In this document: positions 33,280 through 42,006 of the stretch, piece after piece
How positions within the stretch are numbered: the first letter of the stretch is position 1
Layout: the number at the start of each line of letters is the position of its first letter
Assembly: GCF_016919405.1 (NCBI RefSeq)
Contig: NZ_CP070352.1
Location: 620,001 to 684,000 of the forward strand
Reading direction: 5' to 3'
DNA: 64,000 bases
Origin: Ensifer sp. PDNC004
GTDB lineage: Bacteria > Pseudomonadota > Alphaproteobacteria > Rhizobiales > Rhizobiaceae
Translations under genes and position numbers: made by a program
Notes under the pieces: model-generated
The model's database searches: none
Told to the model about the DNA's origin: nothing
Seen by the model: only the letters and a program-made list of their open reading frames with translations

Positions 33280-33422
33280 CCCTGCTGCACTAACCCGGTG
33301 CAGGCAGACCGGGCAAATGCAAACCGTGCATAGGCCCTGCCGGAATCGGAATTGGCGGCACAAGGTACTGTCGTGCTTAGTCGGAAATACGCGCGGGAAA
33401 CCGCTGCGATCAGGATTGGAGA

Positions 33423-34949
33423 ATGGACATGAAGAAGCCGGCAACGCTCGATTGGCAGGCCGCCGAAGCGGCTGCGAGAAGCCTGACCGCACAATGGGCG
33501 GCGGACGAGCCGGGCGGCGCGGTCATCGGCTTCGACGCATCCGGCGTCCGCTTCTCGCATACGGCCGGCGTCGAAAGCCTCGCTACGTTTGCGCCGTTCA
33601 CCGCCGACAGCGTCGTGCGTTACGCGTCGCTCACTAAGCACGTCTTCTCAGCGATGGTGCTGGCCCATGCCGATCTCATCGGTCTCGACGATCCGCTCGG
33701 CCAGCACCTTCCGGAACTGCGCTCGCCGCTTGCGGACGTAACGGTCGGGCAGGCGCTCGACATGACCGGCGGCCTGCCGGATACCCGCGAATGCCTGTCG
33801 CTGCTCGGCCTTTCCGTCTACTCAGAGACGAAGGCGGGGCCGCTTCTCGAATACCTCTCACGCCTGGAGCGGCTGAACTTTGATGCCGGCACCGAGGTCT
33901 CCTATTCGAACACCGGTTATCGCCTCATCGAAGCGGCGCTGGAGCGCAAGGGCTTCCGCTTCGACGATTTCGTCCAACGGGAAATCGCGGGCCCGCTTGG
34001 CATCGCGCTGAAGGCGCCGGATGTCTGGAACGATCCGGTGGCGGGCCTCGTTCCCGGCTACTGGCACGCGGGCGAAAGCTGGCAGCTTTCGGCCGCCGGT
34101 CTGCATATTTCCGCGTCGGGCAGCCTCACCGGCAGCGCCCGGTCGCTTGCCACCTGGCTGCAGGCCTTGCTTGATGATGAAGGTCGCTTTGCCGGTCTCC
34201 TGCAGAAATTGCAGGCATCCCGGTATCTCGCCGACGGGCGCCCCACGGGCTACGGGTTGGGCCTGCGCAATTCGTCGCTCGGCGCCCGCGAATTCGTCGG
34301 CCATGGCGGCTCACACCCCGGGTACAAGACCTATTTCCTGCTCGACCCGGAAACACGCGCCGGCTTCGTCGTTGTCTCCAACCGCGAGGACACCAACGGC
34401 TACAAGATCGCGCTCGAAAGCATGGCGGCGCTCACCGGGCTCGCGCTGCCGGATCCCGCGGCTGACCTCGGCGACGATTTCTATGTGACGGAAACCGGCC
34501 CTTGGTGGATCGAGGTCAAGGGCAGTACCTGCACCTATCTCGATGCGGACGAGACGCTCTATGACGACGGCGACGGCTGGGTCTCGTCGCGCTCCGCCTC
34601 ATCCCCCCTCCGACTGCGCCTCGACGGCGCCGCCCTTGTCGGCGAGGTCGGCCATGCCGCGCGACGCTTCCTTCCAGCGGCGACGCATGAGCCGCTGCCG
34701 GCGTCGCTCTCCGGGGTCTGGCGCTCCGACGAAGGGGCGGAATTCACGGTCGAGAACGGCGCGGTCCTGATGGGCGTCGGCCCCGTACGTCAGACCATGA
34801 AGCTCACTCCCCTTGGCAATGGTCGCTTCCTGTTCACGCTGAGCGATGGGCCCTGGGTCAAGCGCATCTGCCTGCATCTCCTCGGGCCCGATCACCTCGA
34901 ACTGGTGACAAGCCGAGCCCGGATGATCGAATATCGCCGCCGCGCCTGA
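33423..34949 (+). CDS. Serine hydrolase of family S12, D-aminopeptidase-like
   Basis: Enzyme of 508 residues with the beta-lactamase/DD-peptidase fold. Catalytic motifs are SLTK (Ser69, Lys72), YSN (Tyr161, Asn163) and HGG (His294). After the catalytic domain (about 1-345) a C-terminal region of about 160 residues forms a beta-rich extension (PWWIEVKGSTCTYLD, LSGVWRSDEGAEFTVENGAV). Length and layout match the D-aminopeptidase DAP of Ochrobactrum anthropi, which removes N-terminal D-amino acids. No signal peptide is evident, so it is likely cytoplasmic. It is divergent from the dipeptidase gene and followed by a LysR gene. An esterase role is the main alternative. Confidence 0.85.
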   Translation: MDMKKPATLDWQAAEAAARSLTAQWAADEPGGAVIGFDASGVRFSHTAGVESLATFAPFTADSVVRYASLTKHVFSAMVLAHADLIGLDDPLGQHLPELRSPLADVTVGQALDMTGGLPDTRECLSLLGLSVYSETKAGPLLEYLSRLERLNFDAGTEVSYSNTGYRLIEAALERKGFRFDDFVQREIAGPLGIALKAPDVWNDPVAGLVPGYWHAGESWQLSAAGLHISASGSLTGSARSLATWLQALLDDEGRFAGLLQKLQASRYLADGRPTGYGLGLRNSSLGAREFVGHGGSHPGYKTYFLLDPETRAGFVVVSNREDTNGYKIALESMAALTGLALPDPAADLGDDFYVTETGPWWIEVKGSTCTYLDADETLYDDGDGWVSSRSASSPLRLRLDGAALVGEVGHAARRFLPAATHEPLPASLSGVWRSDEGAEFTVENGAVLMGVGPVRQTMKLTPLGNGRFLFTLSDGPWVKRICLHLLGPDHLELVTSRARMIEYRRRA

Positions 34950-34983
34950 TTTTTCTTGATGACGCGCGGGCGCTGCCACAAAA

Positions 34984-35019
34984 GAAGTCCGGTCGCCGGC
35001 GAATGACGGACCGGACTTC
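34984..35019 (-). terminator. Inverted repeat before LysR gene; terminator on the - strand
   Basis: Perfect 11-bp inverted repeat GAAGTCCGGTC (34984-34994) and GACCGGACTTC (35009-35019), loop 14 bases. On the - strand it is followed by TTTTG, so it reads best as a leftward terminator; on the + strand it lies just upstream of the LysR ribosome site and could also affect that gene. Confidence 0.5.
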
Positions 35020-35027
35020 AGGAGTGC

Positions 35028-35933
35028 ATGCCCGTGGAAATCAAATGGCTTGAGGACTTTCTGGCGCTCGCCAGCACGCTGAACTTCTCAAAGGCGGCGG
35101 ACGAGCGCCATGTCACCCAATCCGCCTTCAGCCGGCGCATCCGACAGCTAGAGGCCTGGCTCGGCACAACGCTCGTAGACCGCGCGACCTATCCTTCGCG
35201 CTTGACGGAAGCGGGATCGAAATTCGTGCCGGTGGCGCAGGACACGCTGAAGCAACTCTATCAGGCAAGGCGCAATCTGCAGCAGGAGGAGGGCTCCGAC
35301 GCCCGCACCATCAAGCTGACGGCGCTGCACACGCTCTCCTTCACCTTCTTTCCCGCGTGGATGACACGGGTCAACGCCCGCAGCGGGCCGCTCTTTTCCC
35401 GGCTTCGCCCAGATTCCGGCAGCATGGAGGAAAACCTCAACTCGCTCGTCGACGGCGAATGCGACTTCCTGCTGACCTACGCCCACACCCAGGTCCCGCA
35501 CCTGCTCGACCCGCAGGCCTTCGAACATCGCGTGCTCGGCCACGAACGCATAATCCCCGTTTCGGCGGCGAATGAAGCGGGCGCGCCGCTACACCGGCTC
35601 GAAGGTGGCACGAAACCTTTCCCGCATCTGCGCTACGAAAAGTCGTCCTTCTTCGGTCAGCTTCTCGACGACCTGATCGGCCCCACGCTGCCTCCGGCGC
35701 AAAGGGTGCACGAAGGCAGCATGTCGGTGGGCTTGAAGGCCATGGCGGAAGCCGGCTGGGGCATTGCCTGGGTGCCCGAGAGCCTGATGACGGACGAACT
35801 GGCGAACGGCGCGCTGGTCAGGGCCGCCGACCCGCGCTGGGACGTGAGCGTCGAGATCCGGCTCTATCGCGCCAAGGAAAACCGCCGCCCGGTCGTCGGC
35901 CGCGTCTGGCAGAACCTGGAGGCTGTCGCCTAA
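35028..35933 (+). CDS. LysR-family regulator of the D-peptide cluster
   Basis: LysR-type regulator of 301 residues. The helix-turn-helix region reads WLEDFLALASTLNFSKAADE, then QSAFSRRIRQLEAWLG. The effector domain contains GHERIIPVSAANEAGAP and GWGIAWVPESLM. Start ATG 35028 has AGGAG close upstream; GTG 35034 is an alternative. It lies between the D-aminopeptidase-like gene and the convergent D-amino-acid aminotransferase gene, so it is the obvious candidate regulator of the cluster. Its effector is unknown. Confidence 0.9.
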   Translation: MPVEIKWLEDFLALASTLNFSKAADERHVTQSAFSRRIRQLEAWLGTTLVDRATYPSRLTEAGSKFVPVAQDTLKQLYQARRNLQQEEGSDARTIKLTALHTLSFTFFPAWMTRVNARSGPLFSRLRPDSGSMEENLNSLVDGECDFLLTYAHTQVPHLLDPQAFEHRVLGHERIIPVSAANEAGAPLHRLEGGTKPFPHLRYEKSSFFGQLLDDLIGPTLPPAQRVHEGSMSVGLKAMAEAGWGIAWVPESLMTDELANGALVRAADPRWDVSVEIRLYRAKENRRPVVGRVWQNLEAVA

Positions 35934-35942
35934 GCGACAGCC
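35921..35942. terminator. Terminator hairpin between LysR and aminotransferase genes
   Basis: Perfect 9-bp stem GGCTGTCGC/GCGACAGCC with the tetraloop CTAA, overlapping the LysR stop codon. It sits between convergent genes and is symmetric, so it could serve both; no long T run is present. Confidence 0.55.
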
Positions 35943-35959
35943 CGGCCCACACAGTCGAG

Positions 35960-36820
35960 CTAGATCGCCGTTCGCCGCGCGTGCTCCAGATAGAGCTCGC
36001 GCAGGCGCTTGACCACCGGGCCCGGCTCACCGCTACCGACGGGCTTGCCGTCGATGCGGGTGATCGGAGCAACGAAGTTTGAAGCGCTGGTGAGGCACGC
36101 TTCGCGAGCATTGAGCGCCTCTTCGAGCGTGAAGGGGCGTTCTTCCAGCGTCATTCCCTGTTCGGCGGCGAGCGCCAGAGCCGCGAGCCTGGTGCAGCCG
36201 GGCAGCGTCTTTTGACTGTTGCCGCGCGTGACGATGCGGTTGTCCGCAGTCACGATGTAGGCGGTCGAGGATGCGCCTTCGGTCACGAACCCCTCCTCGA
36301 TCATCCAGGCCTCATCGCAGCCTTCGGCCTTGGCGATCCGCTTGGCGATCACCTGCGGCAGCAGGCACACGCTCTTGATGTCGCGGCGCGCCCAGCGCTG
36401 GTCGGGCACGGTCTTGACCGACAGCCCCTTGGTGGTCGCGGTCACCAGCGTCTTTGCCTGGGTGAAGAGCACCAGCGTCGGCTTGATATCCTCTGAGAAC
36501 AGAAAGTTCCGGTCCTCGGCGCCCCGGGTGAGCTGCAGATAGACCATGCCTTCGACAAGGCCGTTTTCTTTGATCAGCCGCTTTTCGATTGCGACGATCT
36601 CGTCGGTCGATACCGGCAACGACACATCGATTTCACGCGCGCAGCGCTCCAGGCGCGCCATATGCGAGGCGCTGTCGATCAGCTTGCCTTCGAGCACGGC
36701 GGTGACCTCGTAGATGCCATCGCCGAAGAGGAAGCCGCGGTCGAAGATCGAGAGGCGCGCTTCGTTCTCCGGCAAAAACTCGCCGTTGAGATAGACGGTG
36801 CGGATGGACGGCTGGGACAT
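35960..36820 (-). CDS. D-amino-acid aminotransferase (class IV PLP enzyme)
   Basis: Cytoplasmic PLP enzyme of 286 residues, fold type IV. It has YLNGEFLPENEARLSIFDRG (family start), the PLP lysine Lys149 in RRDIKSVCLLP, Glu181 in FVTEGASSTAY and the C-terminal EACLTSASNFVAPI. These match D-alanine/D-amino-acid aminotransferases better than branched-chain enzymes, although the two share a fold. It would convert D-amino acids to keto acids. Start ATG 36820 has GGAG five bases upstream. It is 72 bases downstream of the DmpA-type gene on the same strand, probably one operon. Confidence 0.9.
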   Translation of the reverse strand: MSQPSIRTVYLNGEFLPENEARLSIFDRGFLFGDGIYEVTAVLEGKLIDSASHMARLERCAREIDVSLPVSTDEIVAIEKRLIKENGLVEGMVYLQLTRGAEDRNFLFSEDIKPTLVLFTQAKTLVTATTKGLSVKTVPDQRWARRDIKSVCLLPQVIAKRIAKAEGCDEAWMIEEGFVTEGASSTAYIVTADNRIVTRGNSQKTLPGCTRLAALALAAEQGMTLEERPFTLEEALNAREACLTSASNFVAPITRIDGKPVGSGEPGPVVKRLRELYLEHARRTAI

Positions 36821-36892
36821 GGGGGCTCCGTAGGAATTGGTTTGGCAGAAGCGCATGGACCGCAACACCGGGCGCGATACAGAGGCGCAAAA

Positions 36893-37951
36893 TCAGTGTT
36901 CGTTGAGCGCGCGAAGCCGTTCGAGCGAGATCGCCTCGACCGTGCTCGGCTTGCCGTTCGCGGCGTTGAAGCCGTGCGTCGTGCACGCCATCGTCAGAGA
37001 ATTGAGGATCGCCTCCTCGGTCGTCTCGATCGCGGCTTCAAAGAGCGGCGACATCAGGTCGTTCGGAAGGTCGGGATAGTCGGCGATCGCGGCTCGCCGC
37101 GCCTTGGTGCGGCGCACACTAGCCGCAGTCGAGAAGGCAAGCGCATAGTCGCCGGAACCGTTGCTGAGTGCCGCCCCGGTGCGGGCAAGACCGCCGAAGG
37201 CGCGTTCGGCCAGGCGCTTGAGATTGCGGGCAGACAGCGGCGCATCGGTTGCAACCACGATAACGATCGAGCCGTCCCGGTCGTGTGCCGCCGGCGCATC
37301 GTAGGCACGGCCGCAGACGGTGAGCCGGCCGCCATAATTGGATTGGACGAGCACGCCGAGCGTAAAGACCGAGCCGGCCGCCTTCACAAGGCGCGAACTC
37401 GTGCCGATGCCGCCCTTCAGCCCGAAGGCCACCGTGCCGGTTCCGGCACCGACAGCCCCCTCTTCGACGGCACCGGCCTTCGCAGCGGCCAGGGCAGCGC
37501 CGATCTCGTCGATCGTCGGCCGACCGGCGCGGATGTCGTTGAGGCGGGAATCGTTTGTCTCACCGACGACCGCGTTCAGCGACACCACCTTCTCGTTGCC
37601 CGGCTGCGCCAGCGTCCAGCGATTGACGGCCTCGATAGCCCGCCCCGTCGCCAGCGTGTTGGTGAGAACGACGGGCGTTTCCAGCTCGCCAAGTTCGTCG
37701 ATCTGGGTGGAACCCGCAAACTTGCCGAAGCCGTTGAGCACGGCGAAGCCGGCCGGCACCTTATCCTGAAAGAGGTTGCCGTCATGCGGCAGGATGGCGG
37801 TCGCCCCGGTGCGGATGCGGTCCGCATCGACAACGGTGGCCTGGCCGACGGCAACACCCGGGACATCGGTGATCGCGTTGAGCGGACCCGGCTCGTAGAC
37901 ACCTGGCCGGAAACCAAGATCTCGAAGGCGCAAGCGCTTGATATTCGTCAT
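36893..37951 (-). CDS. P1-family N-terminal-nucleophile peptidase (DmpA type)
   Basis: Self-processing aminopeptidase of 352 residues. The family cleaves itself before a serine that becomes the N-terminal nucleophile; here the site is HDRDG/SIVIVVATDAPL, Gly227-Ser228, matching DmpA and BapA. Other conserved parts are GPLNAITDVPGVAVGQATVV and NGSGDYALAFSTA. DmpA of Ochrobactrum anthropi is an L-aminopeptidase/D-esterase that releases L- and D-residues; BapA acts on beta-peptides. Start ATG 37951 (MTNIKRLR) fits the family; the open extension to 38101 does not. It leads an operon with the D-amino-acid aminotransferase gene. Confidence 0.92.
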   Translation of the reverse strand: MTNIKRLRLRDLGFRPGVYEPGPLNAITDVPGVAVGQATVVDADRIRTGATAILPHDGNLFQDKVPAGFAVLNGFGKFAGSTQIDELGELETPVVLTNTLATGRAIEAVNRWTLAQPGNEKVVSLNAVVGETNDSRLNDIRAGRPTIDEIGAALAAAKAGAVEEGAVGAGTGTVAFGLKGGIGTSSRLVKAAGSVFTLGVLVQSNYGGRLTVCGRAYDAPAAHDRDGSIVIVVATDAPLSARNLKRLAERAFGGLARTGAALSNGSGDYALAFSTAASVRRTKARRAAIADYPDLPNDLMSPLFEAAIETTEEAILNSLTMACTTHGFNAANGKPSTVEAISLERLRALNEH

Positions 37952-38243
37952 TTTTTCGTCGTTTTCCTGTCCATCGGCCCGTTCGCGAAGCAGGCATTTC
38001 GTCGCAGGGCAACCTACATCCCCCGGCGGCAAAACGGCATCGCAAAAATGGAATAGTTTCATGAGAAGCCTGCAACGCCAGCGATCGTGGAGGCTCGTCA
38101 CGACCGGCGGTCAAAACCGATCTTGCAGAAGCACCGCGTCGGCGCATGCGGCGACTGATAGTGGAGTGAAATAAAGCAGTTGCAACCATAAGAAACAGTT
38201 CATAAGTTCGCCTCGTCCTTGGCATTTGGAACGACGGCACTCG

Positions 38244-39629
38244 ATGATGAAGCCGCTTGATGCAACCGCCGGCAATCCTTCGCAAATGACGTCCGCAGGG
38301 ACGGACGTTCGCCCGAGCCTCGGCATCTGGGCCTGCTCGGCGCTCGTCGTCGGCAATATCATCGGCTCCGGTTTCTACCTGTCGCCTGCAGCGCTCGCCC
38401 CCTATGGCGCCGCAGCGCTCGTCGGCTGGGTCGGCATGGCCATTGCCGCCATGTGCCTCGGGCTGGTCTTTGCGCGGCTTGCCAGCGTCAGGCCCGCGAC
38501 CGGCGGCCCCTACGCCTACAGCCGCATGGCTTTCGGGCCGTTTGCCGGCTTCCTCGTCGCCTGGGCCTACTGGATATCGATCTGGGCGTCGCTGCCGGCG
38601 ATTGCCATGGCCTTCGCCGGTTATCTCGCCGTCTTCTTCCCGAACCTTCAGCATGTGCCAGGCGGGTTCACCGCGGTTTCGCTTGCCGCCATGTGGCTGG
38701 TCGCCGCCATCAACATGTTCGGCGTCAAGAGCGCCGGCCGCTTCCAGATCGTCACCGTCGGGCTGAAGCTCGTTCCCTTCATCGCCATCGCCCTTCTCGG
38801 CCTCTTCTGGATCGAGCCGCAGAACCTCACACCCGTCAACCCGAGCGGGCTTTCCGTCCTGGGGCTGATCTCGGCGACCGCCCCGCTGACGATGTTCGCC
38901 TTTCTCGGCATCGAGTCTGCCACCGTCCCGGCCGGCGATGTCGACGATCCGAAACGCACGATCCCGCGGGCGACGGTGCTCGGCACGCTCTGCTGCGGCC
39001 TGATCTTCATCCTCGGCACGCTCGTGGTGATGGGCACGGTTCCGCGCGAGGCGCTTGCCCGTTCTGCCGCCCCCTTTTCCGATGCGGCCTTCATGATGTG
39101 GGGCGGGTGGGGGAGCACTCTCGTGGCTGCCGCGGTCGTGCTTTCGTCGATCGGCGCGCTCAACGGCTGGACGCTGCTGATGGCGCAGGTGCCAATGGCG
39201 GCGGCGCGAGACGGCCTGTTCCCGCCGGTTTTCGGCCGCCTGTCGAGCCGCGGCGTCCCTCAATGGGGCATCGTCGTGTCGATGCTGCTCGCCTCGGCAC
39301 TGCTGGTGCTGCAGACCTCGGGCGTCTCCGGGCTGATGGCTGTTTATCGCTTCGCAGTCGATCTTTCGACCACGGCGGCCATGGTGCCCTACGTCTTCTG
39401 CAGCCTCGTCGAGGGCGCGCTTTTCCTGGCGCTCGCGCGTCCGCGCGACGCGGAGTGGGCCGGCATCCGCATCGGCCCCTACAAGCCCTATGCGCTGGTC
39501 GCTTTCGTCTTTTCCCTTTGGACGGTCTACGGCAGCGGACCTCAGGCGGGCCTCTGGTGCCTGCTCCTGCTGCTCGTGGCACTGCCCGTTTACCTGTCAG
39601 TCGAGAGGAAGGAGCCGTCCACCAGCTGA
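38244..39629 (+). CDS. APC-family amino-acid transporter (basic amino-acid/antiporter group)
   Basis: Twelve-helix inner-membrane transporter of 461 residues. The APC helix 1 motif GNIIGSGFYLSP (near residue 38) binds the amino-acid carboxylate, and GGPYAYSRMAFG and FLGIESATVPAGDVDDPKRTIPRAT (split) are typical of the AdiC/PotE/CadB group. The ribosome site is weak; ATG 38244 or 38247 may start it. It is divergent from the DmpA-type gene and 54 bases upstream of the decarboxylase gene. It could serve the decarboxylase as antiporter or import amino acids released by the peptidases. Confidence 0.9.
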   Translation: MMKPLDATAGNPSQMTSAGTDVRPSLGIWACSALVVGNIIGSGFYLSPAALAPYGAAALVGWVGMAIAAMCLGLVFARLASVRPATGGPYAYSRMAFGPFAGFLVAWAYWISIWASLPAIAMAFAGYLAVFFPNLQHVPGGFTAVSLAAMWLVAAINMFGVKSAGRFQIVTVGLKLVPFIAIALLGLFWIEPQNLTPVNPSGLSVLGLISATAPLTMFAFLGIESATVPAGDVDDPKRTIPRATVLGTLCCGLIFILGTLVVMGTVPREALARSAAPFSDAAFMMWGGWGSTLVAAAVVLSSIGALNGWTLLMAQVPMAAARDGLFPPVFGRLSSRGVPQWGIVVSMLLASALLVLQTSGVSGLMAVYRFAVDLSTTAAMVPYVFCSLVEGALFLALARPRDAEWAGIRIGPYKPYALVAFVFSLWTVYGSGPQAGLWCLLLLLVALPVYLSVERKEPSTS

Positions 39630-39683
39630 CACTTCGAAATACCCCCACCCGCACCTAGCACCGAACTATGGAGAGGATTGGAT

Positions 39684-41984
39684 ATGAGCACGTCAAACAG
39701 AGGTCACCGCCGCCTCGGCATGAAGGCACTCGTTCTTGACGACGAGATCAGCGAGGAAAGTGCTGCCGGCCGCGCCGTTCGGTCGCTGATCGCGGAACTC
39801 GAGCGCCGCCAGATCGAGGTGGTGACCGCCGAAAGCGCTGACGACGGTATCGCCGTGATCAGGTCCGATCCCGCTCTCCAATGCGTGCTGGTCGACTGGG
39901 ATCTCGGGCCGGACGGTCACGAACAATCGATCGGCGTCGTCGAGGCGCTGCGCAAGCGCAACGGCACCGTTCCATTGCTGCTGCTTGCAGACCGCAGCGT
40001 CGCCTCGTCGGTGCCCGCCGACATCATGGCGAAGGTCGACGACTTCGTCTGGATGCTCGAAGACACGATGGACTTCGTCGGCGGGCGCATCCAGGCGGCA
40101 ATCGAGCGCTATCGTTCCACCGTCCTGCCGCCGATGTTCAAGGCGCTCGCCCAGTTCTCGCAGGTGCATGAATATTCCTGGCACACGCCGGGCCACACCG
40201 GTGGTACCGGGTTCCTCAAGTCCCCGCCCGGCCGCGCCTTCTTCGAGTTCTTCGGCGAGCCGCTGCTGCGCTCGGACCTGTCGATTTCTGTCGGCGAACT
40301 TGGGTCGCTGCTCGACCATTCCGGCCCGATCGGCGCCAGCGAAAAGTATGCCGCCCGCGTCTTCGGCTCGCACCGCAGCTACCACGTCACCAACGGCTCC
40401 TCGACATCCAACCGCGTCATCCTGATGGCGAGCGTCAGCCGCGACCAGATCGCACTTTGCGACCGCAATTGCCACAAGTCGGCCGAACACGCGATGACCA
40501 TGTCGGGCGCCGTGCCGACCTATCTGGTGCCGACCCGGAACCACTACGGCATCATCGGGCCGATTCCGCCGGAACGGCTGACGGCAGTGGCGATCCGCAA
40601 GGCGATCGACCAGAACCCGCTTGCCGCCGACCTCTCGGACAAGGAGCCGAAGCACGCGATCATCACCAACTCGACCTATGACGGTCTTTGCTACAACGTC
40701 ACCCGTGTCGAGGAACTGCTCGGCGCCAGCGTCGACCGGCTGCATTTCGACGAAGCCTGGTACGGCTACGCCCGCTTCAACCCGATCTATCGCGACCGCC
40801 ACGCCATGCACGGCGATCCGAAGGCGCATACGGCCGACAAGCCGACGGTCTTTGCCACCCAGTCGACGCACAAGCTTTTGGCCGCCCTTTCTCAGGCCTC
40901 CTTCATCCATGTGCGCGACGGAAGGAAGCCGATCCCGCACGGCATCTTCAACGAGACGTTCATGATGCACGCCTCGACCTCGCCGAACTACGCGATCATC
41001 GCCTCGAACGACGTTTCGGCTGCGATGATGGACGGCCCCGGCGGAGCGGCGCTCACCAATGAATCGATCGAGGAAGCGGTCTCCTTCCGCCTGATGATGT
41101 CGCGGCTCGCCAACGACGCTGGCGAGCGCGGTGACTGGTTCTTCGATTGCTGGCAGCCGGACACGGTGCGCGACCCGAAGACCGGCCGCACCAGCCCCTT
41201 CCACGAAGCCTCGCCGGAATCCCTTGCGACCGATCCGTCCTGCTGGGTGCTGAAGCCGGGAGCCGCATGGCACGGATTCGGCGAGATCGAAGACGGTTAT
41301 TGCATGCTTGACCCGATCAAGGTCTCGATCGTCACGCCGGGTGTTGCGCCCGGCGGCGGTCTGATGCCGGTCGGCATCCCCGCGAGCCTCGTCACCGCCT
41401 ATCTCGATGCCCGCGGCATCGTCGTCGAGAAGACAACCGACTTCACCATCCTGTTCCTTTTCTCGCTCGGCATCACCAAGGGCAAGTGGGGCTCGCTCGT
41501 CAGCGCGCTTTGCGACTTCAAGCGCGACTACGACGCCAACCTCACCCTGGAAGTGGCGATCCCGTCGCTGATCGAGGACCACCCGGAGCGCTACGCCGGC
41601 ATGGGCCTCAAGGATCTTGCCGACACGATGTTCTCGGCGATGGACCAGTTGAAGACCACGGCCTCCATGGCTGCCGGTTTCTCCGTGCTGCCGCATCCGG
41701 ACCTGAGCCCGGTGCGCGCCTATGAGCGGCTGGTGCGCGGCGAGGTGGAACAGGTGACGCTCGACCATTTGGCCGGCCGCACGGTCGCGACCGGCGTCGT
41801 GCCCTATCCGCCGGGCATTCCGCTGCTGATGCCGGGCGAAAACGCCGGCCCCGCCGATGGTCCGGTCCTCGGTTATCTCAAGGCGCTCGAGGCCTATGAC
41901 CTCCGGTTCCCCGGTTTCACCCATGACACGCACGGGGTGGAGGTCGAGGATGGCCTTTACCGCGTCTATGTCTTGACCCGTTGA
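39684..41984 (+). CDS. Orn/Lys/Arg decarboxylase (fold type I PLP enzyme)
   Basis: Cytoplasmic PLP decarboxylase of 766 residues, the size of inducible arginine/lysine/ornithine decarboxylases. The N-terminal wing domain (about 13-145) is receiver-like with LVLDDE and VDWDLGP. The PLP domain (about 160-600) carries HTPGHTGGTGFLKSP, LHFDEAWYGY (Asp356) and the PLP lysine Lys397 in ATQSTHKLLA. The C-terminal domain follows. Start ATG 39684 has GAGAGGA six bases upstream. Removing CO2 from a basic amino acid consumes a proton and makes agmatine, cadaverine or putrescine. Transporter genes flank it on both sides, as in acid-resistance systems. Substrate choice among Arg, Lys and Orn is not decided by what I can see. 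Confidence 0.93.
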   Translation: MSTSNRGHRRLGMKALVLDDEISEESAAGRAVRSLIAELERRQIEVVTAESADDGIAVIRSDPALQCVLVDWDLGPDGHEQSIGVVEALRKRNGTVPLLLLADRSVASSVPADIMAKVDDFVWMLEDTMDFVGGRIQAAIERYRSTVLPPMFKALAQFSQVHEYSWHTPGHTGGTGFLKSPPGRAFFEFFGEPLLRSDLSISVGELGSLLDHSGPIGASEKYAARVFGSHRSYHVTNGSSTSNRVILMASVSRDQIALCDRNCHKSAEHAMTMSGAVPTYLVPTRNHYGIIGPIPPERLTAVAIRKAIDQNPLAADLSDKEPKHAIITNSTYDGLCYNVTRVEELLGASVDRLHFDEAWYGYARFNPIYRDRHAMHGDPKAHTADKPTVFATQSTHKLLAALSQASFIHVRDGRKPIPHGIFNETFMMHASTSPNYAIIASNDVSAAMMDGPGGAALTNESIEEAVSFRLMMSRLANDAGERGDWFFDCWQPDTVRDPKTGRTSPFHEASPESLATDPSCWVLKPGAAWHGFGEIEDGYCMLDPIKVSIVTPGVAPGGGLMPVGIPASLVTAYLDARGIVVEKTTDFTILFLFSLGITKGKWGSLVSALCDFKRDYDANLTLEVAIPSLIEDHPERYAGMGLKDLADTMFSAMDQLKTTASMAAGFSVLPHPDLSPVRAYERLVRGEVEQVTLDHLAGRTVATGVVPYPPGIPLLMPGENAGPADGPVLGYLKALEAYDLRFPGFTHDTHGVEVEDGLYRVYVLTR

Positions 41985-42006
41985 ACCGGCTTCAGGAGCG
42001 ACGAAC

